A DNA stretch of 64,000 nt. It comes from Oxyruncus cristatus (lineage: Eukaryota > Chordata > Aves > Passeriformes > Cotingidae). The first letter of the stretch is position 1, and every line of letters begins with the position of its first letter. The notes below the pieces were generated by a model. That model worked only from the letters and a program-made list of their open reading frames with translations. It ran no database searches and was not told where the DNA came from. Positions 28,501-40,396 of the stretch are shown here, piece by piece. The DNA lies in assembly GCA_013399855.1 (NCBI GenBank), contig VXAY01001260.1:981-64980 (forward strand), written 5' to 3'. The position numbers and the translations under genes were made by a program.

Positions 28501-31500
28501 CATTAAATGTTCTTTATGTCAAACAAAGCATTATCAAGTGGTTTGAATATTTATTAGTTTTTACCCCTTAATTTAATCAAGCAGTTTATTAGCCTCAAGG
28601 TTTAGCCAAGTTGCTTTTCAACTTGAATTGCTGCTCAGATGGTTATTTTGGAAAGTTTGGAATGTTAGTACCACACCAGCGTTATTGTGTTTGCTGTTTC
28701 AGTGTTGTTTTCAGACTAAGTTAACACTGAAATGCAAGGAAAGTGGGGTATGTGTTCTGAGGCTAGTGATTCTTTATTATCAAGTCTGAGTGGTGTGTTT
28801 ACAGTGAATATTAATTACACTTCCAGCTACTACTCAGACAGAACTTGAAAGTGTCTCCCAGGTCTTCCTGCTGCAAGAAGCTCTCTTATAGTTCGGACAG
28901 TTTTCCTGGGTTTGGGGGATTTTAAGCCACATGAAACGTGTTGAAGAATTGCTGTGAGTGGTTTGGCTGAGTTCTGCTCTGCAGCCAAGCGAGGTGATGG
29001 TGAGCAGCCCCTTACAGCTCCCTCCTCCTGCACTGTTCAGTGTCCTGTGCGTAGGACCACAACGTCCTGGAGCAGAGTGTGGAGCCAGCACCCCCTGGGT
29101 CTCCCACGCTGCTGGGTTAGGGGGTGGCTGGCACAGGAACTGCTCCTCCTCTGGTACCCAGATATTCTGTGCCTTGATCTCCACCCTGCCATCAGAGGTG
29201 TTTCCCCAGGACGTTTATGAGCAGCACGCGTCTCCTTCACGTCGTGCCAAACCAGGACCTGTTGTACCTACTTGTTTGAGACTCACTCCCTGCTCAGAGA
29301 GCATCAAACAAAAACAAACGTAGACGATGTGTATGTAGTTACTCCATCTTAAAGAGGGGAGGAGCACAAATGCACAGGACATGTGAGTTTTATATGGATT
29401 ACAGAGGTCACCAGGAGACAAGGCCACCACTGATTTATTAATACAGTTACAAACTTAGTGTGCTTTCATCTAATTTTAAGTCTTCTCAGACTGACCTTAG
29501 TAAATGGTGCAGTTGTCATCACAGAAGTGAGCAACTTTCTCTCGTAGCCAGGAGTCAGATCTTCACAGCACTAAAAATATAAAAGAAACATTGAGTCAGG
29601 ATGACAGTTTGTTGTTTCATGTAATAAAGAATAACAAGTGAAAAATAGGCAGAAAGAGCCATTTCAGCCTGTTCAGGTGTCAACATTAGGTACAAAAAAA
29701 TACAAGATGTCTTTGGTACTGAGAGAGCAGCATCAGGTTCATGGGAGACACAGTGTCTTGGTTTCTGTTGGGTATCTCTGCTTGTAGTTGGCAGATCTGT
29801 GCTGACCCACTGCACTGACATCAAAACAGCAGCACAACCAGCCTCGAGGTCCCACCTCCCAGCTCCTCCCCAGGAAGATGCCACCCTTGTGATAGATGAC
29901 TGCAGAATTTAGCCAATGTGAAATCCACCAGAAAAAAAGACTTCTATCCAACAATAAGCAGAAAGTTATTTTGTGAAAGGAAAAGGCTGCATCTTTGAAA
30001 GATCTGGTTATCCTTCCTGTTAGATCTCAGTGTTAGCCAGAAGTTGTGGATGGAGAAAGGCTGTGTGCATCCCACCTGCCTCTCTGCTCCCTTTTGCAGG
30101 TGACCTGGCAGAACTTTCCCACTAGTTCCCACCACAGCCACAAGAAGTTGAAGCTCATGATAGCCATGAAGGCTTTTTGTTGCACTTTACAGAAAAATTA
30201 GAGGCTGTACTATCTCCCCATTCAGTCTATCCAAGAGCACCCTGCTTGTGAGCAGGGACCATTACTGGCAGTGGGAATCACCTTCGGAGTAAAGGGATTT
30301 TCCTCAGCTAAAGAGAAGCAGCTCCTTTAGCTCTCATAGGCAGTGCTTGAATCTGGGCTGTACTGCCACAAGGTACACTGCTGTTAAAAAGCTGGGAAGG
30401 CAGGGAAGCAATCCTTAGAAGAAATGGGAGAGGTATTAGTCCTGCAGGACAAGGAACTCCTGGATACTGAGCAGAACCTGCTGCGGATGCTGCCTGCTGC
30501 CCAGCAACACTGCAGCGATGCCAGGGCTGGAGCCTCCGTCAGACAGAGGGTGCAGTATCCGTGTGCAGTGCCCCAGAAGCTGTGCCAGCCTGCTCTGAGG
30601 CTGAGAGAGGTTCTCAGCCTATGAGGTTCATTCACTCAATGAATCCCTGAGTACTTTGCCACTGTAGCTACTCCTGTGCCTGGTTCAGGGAAATGTGCCT
30701 CTCTTGCATAGGTCCAGGAAAACTCATGTCTGCATCTGCCTTTGGTAACTTATCAAAACTAACAGCATGGAAATGTTTGCTTGCAGTTCCTGTGGCACCT
30801 TCCTGGCAAGATCCCTTGTGGGTTGAACTCTTCTACTTCATATTTCATGCTAAACTTTTGCAAATCATCAGGGTAGGATTTTATATCTACAGCGCAAGGG
30901 TGGACCTACCCTATGTCAGTATTACCTGGGCATCCTGAGCATTCAGTGCAGATAATCCAGAGTTGGGCATCGCTTCCAGCCCTGCCACAGACACACAGCT
31001 CTCCAAACAATGTATAAAACATGAAGGAAAAGATTGTGGGCTTGGCGGTGCGTTGAGTGTGAGACCCTGCCCAAGCACAGGCTTTAGAGAACTGGACCCC
31101 CATGCTGTGAGCCACTCATTCTTTCTTCTTTCTTCCTGGTTTGGGGAAATCCTCTTCCCTCCCTAAAAGCACTGCCAGATTACTTCGGGATGCCCCAGTC
31201 CCAGAGTGCAGAAAAGCCCAGAAGAGGAGCAGAGCAGGCCAGGCTGTGCTGCTGGTGCCTGGCTGTGCTGCAGGCAGCACGTGGAGTGGGGGTCACACAG
31301 GGTGTCCCTTCCTAGCACTGTCACTAGTGGACAGCAGTGAATATCTCTTGCTTATAGAAGACTCTTTTTATCCCCTCTACTTGTTACAAGCACAACAAAT
31401 TCCTTTTATTGCCACTGCCTGACAAGAGGTGCCCAGATTCCCTAAGGCTGAACGGGTACTTTGCCCCTTGGCACCAGCACACCTCAGTTCCCAGTGTCCA

Positions 31501-34500
31501 TTACAGACCCTTCTTCCAGGTGCTCAATCCAAGTGTGGAATAGACATGGAATGAGAGTCAGTTATGTTGGAAACTAACCCAAACACCTTGGCTTAACCCA
31601 GGCAGTTATGACCGGGTCACCTTGCCCTACAGAGCATGTGATGCTCCAGCACAGCCCCGATTTCCACACAGCCACCTCAAGTGTGGCTGTGTCATTCCGG
31701 GAACAGTAGTGGAAGAGCTGTTTCATTTGAAACCAGATTGTCTTCTGACAAAATGAAACGAGAATATAAAATTCATCCTGTTTATTTTAGGGCAAATGAC
31801 AAGTAGCAGGAGTCACTAAGGAGCTGCATTCCGTGCGGTGGGCTAAGAGCTGGCTGTGGGGGAGGTCGAGGTGGTGTGATCCTGGTTTTGTTTGTTTTGT
31901 GGCAGAACTGTTTTGGCCTGGGGGTGCAGCCCATCGAACTCCTGTGATTCAGGATACTGTCAGGCTAGTGCAAAGCCCAGTGAAGGCAGCCAAAGCCTCT
32001 CGTGAATGTAATGGGCCTTGCATCCAGCCTCAGGAGCACTGCTCTCTGCTTCCACAAATGAAGGACTTGTTTTTCTACCACTGTACCATCTCTTCTAGGT
32101 TTTACTGTGGAGTTTTCTTAGCACATTTCTTAGCACAAGGCTTGATTGCCCTTACAAATAGTACCTTATTTTATAGTGACCATGAACCCAGATATTCTAA
32201 AACTAGTTTTGCAGGACCTACTGAAAACAGTGGATGATTTTCCATTGCCTTCAGTAAGCACTGGGTGCTCCTCTTCCCTCTACAGCATTTCATTTTTCCT
32301 TAGCATTGCATGTTTTCCTTTGCTTGAAGAAGAGATCCATGGCACCAGCAGATGCCAAGTGAACGTTTAGTAGGGCACTGCAGACACCTCTGTAGTGAAC
32401 GTAGTTGGGTGGTGGACTGTGCTGATTCAGTGTCCTGCACAAAGATTTCAGGAAATTTGGGACAGGTTGTTTTTTTTTTTAATTTAGGCCACTAACCGCT
32501 GTAGGTTTAAACTGATCCTCTGCTCAGTATCCAGGGAACTTCACTGGTTGACAGACCAAAGCAGTAATGGTTCAGCAGAGAGTGCTGGTTTTGGGGAAGG
32601 TTGAGAATACCTTCCCTCAGGGGACGAGGCTTTGGGGCTGATGCTCTCTTACCTGGTAGTGCAGCCAGTCTCCAGCTCTTTGCCTGGCCTGTTCCCAACG
32701 CTGGTTGTTTGCAGCATGCCTTCTGTACGATTTCTTCTGTAATCTTCCCGTTGTTTTTCATCTTCAAGCTGTGTCCCGTCCCGTGAGCGTGTTTGTTGCC
32801 CTCATTTCTTCCCACTTGCTCTTATCCCTCTTCCTCTCTGCTCTGGTCTTTTTTCCCTCCCTTAGCAGTGTGTGCATTGTCCCAGCCTTAACAGATATCA
32901 AAGAGATGTAAAGCATTGGATGTCCCTTTTGTAAGGCGATAACCTTGCTGCTGTCACTGTGAATATTCATACGTCTCCAGGCTGCAGGCAGCCCTGGGGT
33001 GAGGGAGCACCTCAGCTAACGGTGGTGGGTCTGTGGTGCCAAATTTGAACAGAGCTAACTGCTTTGGTTCAGTAATACCCTGCAGCAGCAGATTTCACAG
33101 GTTAATTCCAAACCACTATGAAGAGTCGCACCTTTTTGTGCTGCGTGTTCACTTGATTCCCCCTCCTCCCTGAGCCCCCAGGCAGCAGCACACCCGTTAT
33201 TTTTCATGGAATTTGAGTGCCCATGTCTTGATTATTCCTTGCCATACCATTCTTCAAAGTCCAAATGATTCCAGTCATTTCACTCTTGTGACTTTTTTGT
33301 TTCATTTCATTGGTGTAGAACTGGCCTTTGTTCCAGGTGTTCCAGATTACTCCACAAAAGGCAGGTAGTATCTTACCCGGGGTGCAGCAGTTGCATCTTT
33401 AAAGAGGTGCAAGAGCCAGGAAAGCAAACAGCAGGTCTTTGCAGGGAGGAGACGGTGCTCTTGTTGCTCCTCTTCCCCTCAGGAGGCTGAAGGAGGTGGT
33501 GGGCCCAGTGTAAGCAGAGTGCTAAAGGGGGCTTCTCCCTCTCTTTCTTCTCTGGCTTGGCCTGGTGGGCACTGCTGCCTCCTCGGGCTGAGGGGTGCTG
33601 ACACCCTTTGCCTCCACGTACTCTCACATATCTCAGCTGAGATGGAAAGATGCGTGAGAAAGGGTGTGCATCTGGTGAGGATGTGCAGCAGATATCTCAA
33701 TCACTGAACTGGGAACTGGATCAAACTGGGAATTTGAATTGCCCGAAGCCGAAGTGAGGTGTTGGACAAATGGCAGGGAAGAACAGCTTCCTTTAAGCTG
33801 TTGGAGTGCACAGCTGAGCTCCCAGCCAGCGGGATGGTCACTCCCTCCATATAATTTACCAGGCTCCAAAGTGTGCTTTAAATACATGAATAGTCATGAA
33901 ATGCAGGGAGCAGCTGAGCTGCTGTAGCTGAATTTCAGCCTCAGCAAAGACAGGTGAGAAGTGAAGCTGAACTGACATCTCCATCTCGTAACGTGTGTGA
34001 GAGGCGACAGCGAAGCCTGCGATCTGTTGTAAGATCAGAAATATCTGAGGCCAAGAGTGAAGATTAGGGCTTGGAACATCTTCTCTTACATCAGTAGGCT
34101 TTGTTTATTGCAACCAGCTATTTTGATTTCTTAATCCAAGACTAAAGCCTTCTGGCATTGAGCTTGTGGGATAATAAATGAAAGGATAATTCAGTGCAAT
34201 GGGAACTTCATGGTCAGCTCAAATAGATTCAACACTAACACCATGTGGTTTTCTGTGTAGGTGTAAGATGAAGACAAAGTATGTGGATACCTGTTGCCTT
34301 TGCGCTCTTGCTGACAGTACATAAGCCTAAGTAGGTCAAACAGGAACAATACTCATTTTTAAAAGAGAACTATAAGCATTTCTAGTTTCTCTCTCTCCCT
34401 CTCTTTTCTTTTTTTTTTTTTCTCCCAGGACTTTAATCTTTTATATGAAGAAGCAAAGTATTACCAGCTGCAGCCAATGATTAAGGAACTTGAGCGATGG

Positions 34501-37500
34501 AAACAAGAGAAAGAACAAAGGAAACATTTCCAGCCTTGTGACTGCTTGGTTGTAAGAGTGACTCCAGATCTGGGGGAGAGAATTGCATTGAGTGGGGAGA
34601 AGGCTTTAATAGAAGAGATCTTCCCAGAGACTGGGGATGTCATGTGCAACTCCGTAAACGCAGGCTGGAACCAGGACCCAACCCACGTTATCAGGTTTCC
34701 CTTGAACGGATACTGCCGGTTGAACTCAGTGCAGGTAATGAATGGCCTTTTGGTGCTGGCTCATCCATTTGCTGGGGTGGTTTTTTTTATCATGTCTTGT
34801 TCAATTATATGCAAATTATTTGCTTCTGCCCAATTACTTTCAGTGCTTATACTGCAAGGAGACATTTTCTGCCTGGTGAGATCACAGTCTTTCAGGTTTT
34901 TCCTAAGTCTAAGCAGAAAAATAGATTTAGATTTTGTGTATGTTAGTGCCATGCTGGTCTCATAATGGTGTTATACTGATAAATGCTAATTTTTTCATCA
35001 ATGTATAGCCTTCAGCAGTTTTTTTTTTTCCTCCAAAGTGCCTGCAGGAAGAAAGAGAGAGTTCCAAAAACTACAAAAAAAAATCTCCACACCATTTTAT
35101 AGAAAATGCAACAATGTGTAAATGCATAATTTATGTCTCACTCATAATTAAATGATGGTGCCTGCGGGATGGACTTAAAAAAATTGATCTCTGCACTTTT
35201 TTTTTTTTCAAAAGGATGTTCTATAAAAATTGCCCAGAGTATTTTAAACAAAATGTATTTCATTTTATGCTCAGAGTTTTGACATTAGGTTTAAAATTAA
35301 ACATATGAAACAAAAGAAGATAACTGGACAGATAGGTGGATGGCAGCAGAAATAAATACGTGGCCTGTGTTTAGGCAGCTGCCTTAGGGACAAGCAGTGC
35401 CATTTCACAGGGATCATCACCACAGCAGCCAGAGCTCTGTGGTGTGGCTGTCCTGGGGCTGTAGAGAGGAACAGGGGTGATGATGCCATTAACTTGTGCC
35501 TTAATTAACAAGGGCAAGACAGAGCTCTTAGTTTGTGTCTGCCTTTGGAACAAGCTGCAAATACTTGTGTTAGGGAAAGGGAAATCAACCTACAGGGGAA
35601 TTTTTCCAAACATGCCATCCCCTGCAGGTGGGCTGTGGCTGCAGGTGTGAACAGGGCTGTGGGAAATGCCTTTGTGGTCTTGATAAACTCCCCTGTGGGC
35701 AAATACTGGCAGAAGAGCCCATGGCCTAGCCTGGCCATAGTGGGAGGGAGGTACAACAGCCAGGGAGGACAAGAACCTAGAGGTCCTGCTTACCTGTGTG
35801 GTTATTACGCATCAGCTGAGGGGCCCTCCACCTCCCAGGCTGCAAGGTGAAAACATTTTCAGGAAACCTGCAGTTAGCTGAATATGTAAAGATGGATGGA
35901 GTCCTTTTAACATCCTGAATATGATGGTGAATCCCCCTCCATGGGGCAGCATTCCCTGGTGCGCCGTGCAGTGACAGAGTGTTGTCTGAAACCATCCTAA
36001 ACCCAGCTGGTTTGGATGATTTTTGGTTCAGACTCCCAAGTGGTGTATTTGGTTGAACGTGAGCAGTCTGTGGTTAATTCTGCACAGTCCTTAGCAGTTT
36101 GTTTGGCAAGGTTTGGAGTGGGCTGCCCCGAAAGCAGCAGGTGGTGAGAGGCAACGGAACAGGGGCGAGTTCGTCCCCGTGCTGGGGGGAGGAGGGAGCA
36201 GCTGCAGTTCAGCTCAGGTAGGTGGAGAGGGAAGAGCATTTGTGTCTGAGCCACGCTGTCCGTGTGATCCAGTTAGATGCAGACAAGGAATCAGAATAAC
36301 TGAAACAACAAAGGGTCCCCGTGAGCCACTCACCAGCACAGCACTGCCAGCGGCCTGGCAAAGCACTGGATGCCCACACGGCTTAGCGTGGCCCTCTTTT
36401 ATCCACAGCAGTGTAACGAGTAGGGTACGTGTGCTTGTAGTAAAAGCTGTACGCTAATTACTGTTTCATTTGAATGTTTTGAATTCAGTCAAAATTCAGT
36501 CAGAATCAAAGAGTTCATGCTGTAAAAAAAAAAAAAAAAATCTCTGTCAAAGAGTCTACAGTTTAAGTAATACTACTAAATTACATCATTTTACTAAATT
36601 GCATCATTTTACTATATAATTAATAGAAAGTGTTTTCAAACACTTTCTGGAAAACTATACATTTCTGAGACCAAAGGCTGATGAAATCAGCAGCTAATTA
36701 TCATTGGCTCTGATGAACTCTGGTCAGTGCACAGGCGCTGCTCTTCCCCTTCCCAGGATTTTTTTTTCAAAACAATATTAAGTCAGAAGTTGGAAACACA
36801 GTGAAGCAAACTACAGACTTAATGGAGATGGGTGGTGGGTGGAAGAGCACAATTGCTTCCAGAGACTCCCAGAGAGCAACACAGGAAGCCTGTCTGCTGT
36901 TTGCTATGTCTCTTCTGTCTCCCTGTGCCCTGCTGAATGTATTTGGTAGCAGAGTTGCAATCTTTATACATTTTTTTTAATATATTTTAAGAATATTTTC
37001 ATTAATTGCTTTGTATCAAGAACTGTGCATATAGAACAAAGAATGTCAACACTGAATAGGTAGTGGTAGGCAAAAAAATACAGTAACTCTTAATTTTACA
37101 CCCATTTGTAATTATATAAAGGTATAGAGGTTTTTTCAACTTCTTGAAACAGATTCTGGTGAGAATCATGAGTTTACCTTAGAGAAAATTCTGTGATGCT
37201 TGTGTATGTTGAACATTGAGTCTTATAATTAAGAATGTGTTTGTTAGTATTCTGCAAAATTTACATGACGTGAAGTAAGGGAAAGGATCATGTTTCCATT
37301 TGGAAAACCTTCCAGCAAAATCAGATACACTTGGAATATTGTGAGACAGCGTATATGAAATCCTAGCACAAATCCTTTGTTTGTTACTGTGTGTCCCCCA
37401 TACCCAGGAGAGTCACAGCTGAGACTCACTTCTGGCATATTCTCTTTGGAGATTTTCAGGAAGGTGGCTCTGATTTGATTCAGAGATGGTTACTCTTTCC

Positions 37501-40396
37501 CCTGTCCATATCTTACTTTCAGAAGAAGTCATGTGCATCGAGTCAAATTCTCCAAGTGGAATTTAAACCTGTTCATGTTCAAAATGCTGCTCAGTCTCGT
37601 GCACGTGCCAGTGTGTACAAACCAGTGCTCAGCACCCAGGGAAGTCCTGCAGGAGCCTTGCTCTTAGACCTGAGCTCAGCCTCATCCAAGTGACACCTAA
37701 AACTCTGCAATATTTAAACATTCTCTGCATTGTTTACAGGATTTGGCCTGTTTTGTTTCTTGCTGAGAAAATGGAGGGTGCCCAGGTTTTTACCCCTAGA
37801 TTATGGCCTGCAGTGTGGTCCTTCCAGCTCATACCGAGCACAAACGCATCGCTTTGTTCGGCGTGCGGTGCTCTGCGGTGTAACGTCTACCTGGACTGCG
37901 TGTTTGCAGAGAGCAGGCTCAGTGAAAAAGAATCCTATGTTAACATGCAGCCTTCCATAGCTTTGGTCTGAGGCAAGCCAAGGGCACCCCCGTGCTTGTT
38001 TTGTCTTACAAGCAAATTGATTTTTAAAAGTTTTTAGCGAGGATTTTGAAGTCCCGTCTCTCTCAGAAATCTTAGCTGTCAATCCTCTGTTCCACTCTCC
38101 AGTTCAGTGGGAGAAGCCTCCTTTCCCGTGGCTGGGTTGTCTCTCATCTTCATCTTGCCAGGGCTAGGAGCAGTGATACATAATACACTCAAAATACACT
38201 CCAGCCTGTGAAACAGCAGCCTGCTAATGTCTTATTCCTCCTTCCCTCTCAGACTCCTCCTGCCTTCCTCTCCGAGGAGGAACAAGTGTCAGTGTCCGTG
38301 TCCGCACCCCGTTTCTGTCCTACAGGCCTCACACAGCCCAGACAAATAGGGGAGATGAAAGCTTTCTCTCTCTGTTTTTTAAATGTGTTTTGATAACCCA
38401 CTCTCCTGCCCCTTCTTTTCATCTCTCCCAGTTCATTATTCTTCCATACTCTGGTGTGTTTTTTTGATCTTTCAGTTCTACAACTTTTTTACCGTGTAGA
38501 GTATGTAAAAATCAGGGCAAAAGTCAGGGAGATTTGGCAGATGTGACTTTCTGAGAACGTTAAGTCCCCGTGTCCCAAGGCCAGGCAGAGCTCCTCAGGC
38601 AAGTTGATTTCCAGCACACTCGGCATGGCTCAGGCAGAGCTGTGCTGGAGCAGCCTCTTTCCTTTGCCCATCCTTAGCAGGCAGGGGAGCAAAAGTAAAA
38701 TGTTTTAGTAACCACTGAAAACCCAAACCCTGGGTTGGGTGCAGATGGGTACCACAGGTGGCCTCTAAGGAGGGATTGAACAGATTAAAGCCAGCAAATG
38801 CTGCTGCCGTGGTTTGCACTGCACTGCCACACCTCCTCGGACACAGCTGTTCTTCTGAAATCATGTTTCTGGAAAAAACAAAGCCAACATTCAGGCAAAA
38901 GAAATGGTGCACTAAGGAGTGCACTGTGGCCTCACGTGGGTCTGTGTGTGAGGGTGAGGGCAGTGGTCTGGTGTACAGTCTCCAAAGTCAGTGTAACTGC
39001 TGATGTGCTCAGGGGGCCAGTGGAACTGAAAAAGAAATTAAATTCTTTCTTCAACCTATGCCCATGAAAGTAGGCTGAAGGTGGGTATATTGCTTAGACA
39101 CTTCTCTAGGTTGAGTGAACAAGTGGCTTGGTGCCTGTTGCTGTGGGTGGCTGTCACATGGGGATGCTGGTGTGGCCGAGGCCATCAGGTTCAGGAGACC
39201 ACCAGTTCACTTCCCACGGGCTGCAGCCATGGAAGCAGTACCTTGGGTGAGGCCCTTAGAGAACAGCACAAGTGCTGCCCCTGACAGCATTTATCACACA
39301 GAACACCACAGGAACCACTTTTCCAGGCTGCTGCCCTGGACTCAGGAAGCACCACGGCGTCTCCTCTGGTGGGTCCTGCGCTGCAGATCTGCCAAAGGTG
39401 GATCTGGCATCTGCTCTCACCTAACTCTGGGAAAAGCCTGTGTGCGTCCTGCTCTGCAGGGAAACCGAATATCAACACGCTCACGCATGTGAAAACACGG
39501 CCCCGATCACACTGCCAAGATCAGCATGTCCTGGGGTAATGTGCTGTGTGACAGTCGCAGAAATTAAAGTTGCCTCTGGGTTCCTTAAATTCATGCATCT
39601 AAATTGCACCAACTTTTCTTTAAGAGGAGAAAGAAAAAAAAAAACATATTTGGGCAATACAGATTAACCTCTTTCTTGGGCCAGAACATTTCCCTGTTGT
39701 CCACGTCTTGGCTCTGTGTCCCATCCCTGCCATGCTTTGCTACCAGCAGCCCTCCCTTCCGGGGAGGGAAAACAGCTGCCATTGCCACGAAGATCTGGTG
39801 GATGTGTCATTCAGGCTCCTGATACATTTTCATCTGCTAAGGAAGAGCGTTTCAGCCCCTCTCTGTAAGACTGTTCATATTACTAATGAATAATGGGCAC
39901 TTTTTATTACAACTTAAACCTGATGTTGCTTTCTGTAAGCAGTAAGAGAGAGCATCAATATCACCGCAGTCCAGTATTTTACTATATAATGTACTAAGCT
40001 GCTCTGCAGAGTGCTTATTTCTTTGATTAATTTTTGTTTTCTACAGAGGTTTGCTGAGAGCGAGACTTTAATCACAGTATAGTCATTTAACAATAAGTTA
40101 TAGAATTATAGCTGAATAATATTCATTCACAATGAGGACTGGAAAGACTAAATCCATCATTTAGATCTGGTGCTTCCGACTGCTTTTATCACTAAAATTT
40201 GCTAAATATTAATCTGATTTTTTCCCCCCCCACATTGCAGGTGCTCGAAAGATTATTTCAGAAGGGATTTAACGTGGCAGCTTCCTGTGGTGGTGGGGTG
40301 GATTCCTCTCAGTTCAGTGAATACGTGCTGTGTCGCGAAGACAGACGACCACAACCCACCCCAACAATCAGAATAAAACAGGAGCCTCTGGACTAG
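4407..40396 (+). CDS. KCTD15: KCTD15, BTB/T1-domain transcriptional regulator (join of 4407-4570, 26381-26525, 34429-34734, 40241-40396)
   Basis: The four segments total 771 bases and encode 256 residues plus stop, with GT-AG introns and continuous phase. Residues about 31-133 form the BTB/T1 domain, starting [14 protein letters not shown]. Residues about 140-240 form the conserved C-terminal domain shared by KCTD1 and KCTD15. The protein ends IKQEPLD, where IKQE (250-253, lysine 251) fits the SUMO consensus; SUMOylation of this C-terminal lysine in KCTD15 is known. KCTD15 is assigned over KCTD1 by [45 protein letters not shown] and [12 protein letters not shown]. From the literature, KCTD15 represses AP-2alpha activity and Wnt signalling and limits neural crest formation; it acts as an oligomer. 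The ATG at 4407 has A at -3 and is the first ATG in the model. Human KCTD15 carries about 26 more N-terminal residues, not found here. TPT-IRI is one residue shorter than human TPTAVRI. Confidence 0.96.
7347..7402. repeat. Fragment of ancient palindromic repeat
   Basis: Contains ACATTGACTTCAGTGAGAG followed by CAGATCAGGCCCAGCAGG. This resembles the TTGACTTCAATGGGAG and GATCAGGCCC segments of an old MITE-like palindromic family I know from sauropsid genomes. The family name is uncertain from memory. Confidence 0.45.
8684..8714. repeat. Fragment of ancient palindromic repeat
   Basis: Reads CCAGTGTTACTCCCACTGAA then CTCAGTGGCAG, resembling the family core GAGTTACTCCATTGAAGTCAATGG. Short and decayed. 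Confidence 0.4.
10008..10078. repeat. 11-bp inverted repeat within a conserved-looking block
   Basis: ATTTGCTAATT (10008-10018) and its exact reverse complement AATTAGCAAAT (10068-10078) are separated by 49 bases. The arms resemble POU/homeodomain sites (ATTTGC and TAATT). It may be a paired-site enhancer core inside KCTD15 intron 2. The function is inferred. Confidence 0.4.
13656..13702. repeat. Fragment of ancient palindromic repeat
   Basis: GGGCCAAATCTCTCTTCCAG followed by TGAAGTCAGTGAGAG matches the family start GGGCCAAATTCTG and the core GAAGTCAATGG. Confidence 0.5.
13807..13831. repeat. Fragment of ancient palindromic repeat
   Basis: TGTGGAGTTAAACCAGGGAT followed by GAGT resembles the segment ATGGAGTTACACCAGGGATGA of the same family. 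It lies about 100 bases from the preceding fragment and may be the other half of that copy. Confidence 0.45.
14049..14084. repeat. Fragment of ancient palindromic repeat
   Basis: TCTGAATTTGTACCTGTGTA followed by ACTGAAATCAGAATTC resembles the family end ACCAGTGTAACTGAGATCAGAATTTGG. It also forms an imperfect palindrome (GAATTTG...CAGAATTC). Confidence 0.5.
14422..14462. repeat. Fragment of ancient palindromic repeat
   Basis: ACTGGTACAACTCCATTGG followed by GAATTACACCGGGCTGG resembles the family segments AACTCCATTGA and AGTTACACCAGGG. Confidence 0.4.
15213..15248. repeat. Fragment of ancient palindromic repeat
   Basis: GGCCAGCAATTTGTACCAG followed by TGTGATTTACACC resembles the family's GGCCAAATT and CCAGTGTAAATTTACACC segments. 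Confidence 0.4.
15304..15340. repeat. Fragment of ancient palindromic repeat
   Basis: CCTAAATTCTGCCCTTGCAA followed by AACTCACGTACAGTG resembles GGCCAAATTCTGCCCTCAGTTACAC. It may be part of the same old insertion as 15213-15248. Confidence 0.45.
17134..17178. repeat. Fragment of ancient palindromic repeat
   Basis: CCCAGTGGGAGTTTCGCTC followed by TTGAGTTCAATGAGCGAGGA is close to the family segment TGGGAGTTTTGCCATTGACTTCAATGGGAGCAGGAT written as two halves. It is the clearest copy in the window. Confidence 0.55.
26381..26525 (+). CDS. KCTD15: KCTD15 second coding exon
   Basis: Acceptor tttttttcag/aataag and donor gactttaag/gtaagg bound a 145-base exon encoding the last base of codon 55 and residues 56-103. 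It carries the middle of the BTB/T1 domain: [20 protein letters not shown], then [20 protein letters not shown], then LLLPDDFK. The FNGTEP, GEIFRY and [11 protein letters not shown] variants are those of KCTD15 (KCTD1 has FDGTEP, GQMFRY and [11 protein letters not shown]). Retention of intron 3 would add 26 residues and then stop, truncating the BTB fold. Confidence 0.97.
26526..34428 (+). other. KCTD15: KCTD15 intron 3 (7.9 kb)
   Basis: Phase 0 intron, ending in a long CT/T tract (34389-34428). I saw no exon or RNA gene. Segment 28290-28660 looks like a conserved non-coding element and is listed separately. A tRNA-like A-box segment at 27311-27335 lacks the rest of a tRNA. The rest is unremarkable mixed sequence with T runs (for example 32470-32480). 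Confidence 0.6.
28290..28660. promoter_or_regulatory. Candidate conserved non-coding element in intron 3
   Basis: This AT-rich, non-repetitive block contains several developmental-type motifs: AATCAAAGG (TCF/LEF-like, near 28411), a TTAATTTAATC run near 28569-28581 and multiple ATTA cores. It stands out from the GC-richer flanks. The regulatory role is inferred from composition alone. Confidence 0.25.
34429..34734 (+). CDS. KCTD15: KCTD15 third coding exon
   Basis: Acceptor tttttctcccag/gacttt and donor tcagtgcag/gtaatg bound 306 bases, residues 104-205, phase 0 at both ends. It encodes the end of the BTB domain ([16 protein letters not shown]), a charged helix-rich linker ([16 protein letters not shown]) and most of the C-terminal domain ([56 protein letters not shown]). 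The linker differs from human by several conservative changes; the rest is nearly invariant. The frame stays open 76 codons into intron 4, so intron retention would give a hydrophobic alternative tail. Confidence 0.97.
36575..36610. repeat. 18-bp tandem duplication
   Basis: Two direct copies of ACTAAATTRCATCATTTT (36575-36592 and 36593-36610) differ at one base. A recent small duplication is the simplest reading. Confidence 0.7.
36626..36647. repeat. 22-bp palindrome
   Basis: GAAAGTGTTT / TC / AAACACTTTC has perfect 10-bp arms with a 2-base spacer. It could bind a symmetric dimeric regulator, or be chance. Confidence 0.6.
40241..40396 (+). CDS. KCTD15: KCTD15 last coding exon
   Basis: Acceptor cacattgcag/gtgctc starts residue 206, and TAG at 40394-40396 ends the protein after residue 256. 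It encodes [34 protein letters not shown] and the tail [16 protein letters not shown]. The [11 protein letters not shown] block is common to KCTD1 and KCTD15; the [12 protein letters not shown] tail marks KCTD15. IKQE (250-253) is a SUMO consensus motif. Confidence 0.97.
   Translation: MLERLFQKGFNVAASCGGGVDSSQFSEYVLCREDRRPQPTPTIRIKQEPLD

Larger units (their letters stand above)
34735..40240 (+). other. KCTD15: KCTD15 intron 4 (5.5 kb)
   Basis: Phase 0 intron ending tttccccccccacattgcag. No exon seen. It contains an A17 run at 36524-36540, an 18-bp tandem duplication at 36575-36610 and a palindrome at 36626-36647. The last 350 bases (39890-40220) are AT-rich and conserved-looking. The rest holds nothing I can name. 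Confidence 0.6.

Noticed and set aside
4407..40396. Assignment of the main gene as KCTD1
   Set aside because: All diagnostic positions ([43 protein letters not shown]) are those of KCTD15, despite the KCTD1-like neighbourhood.
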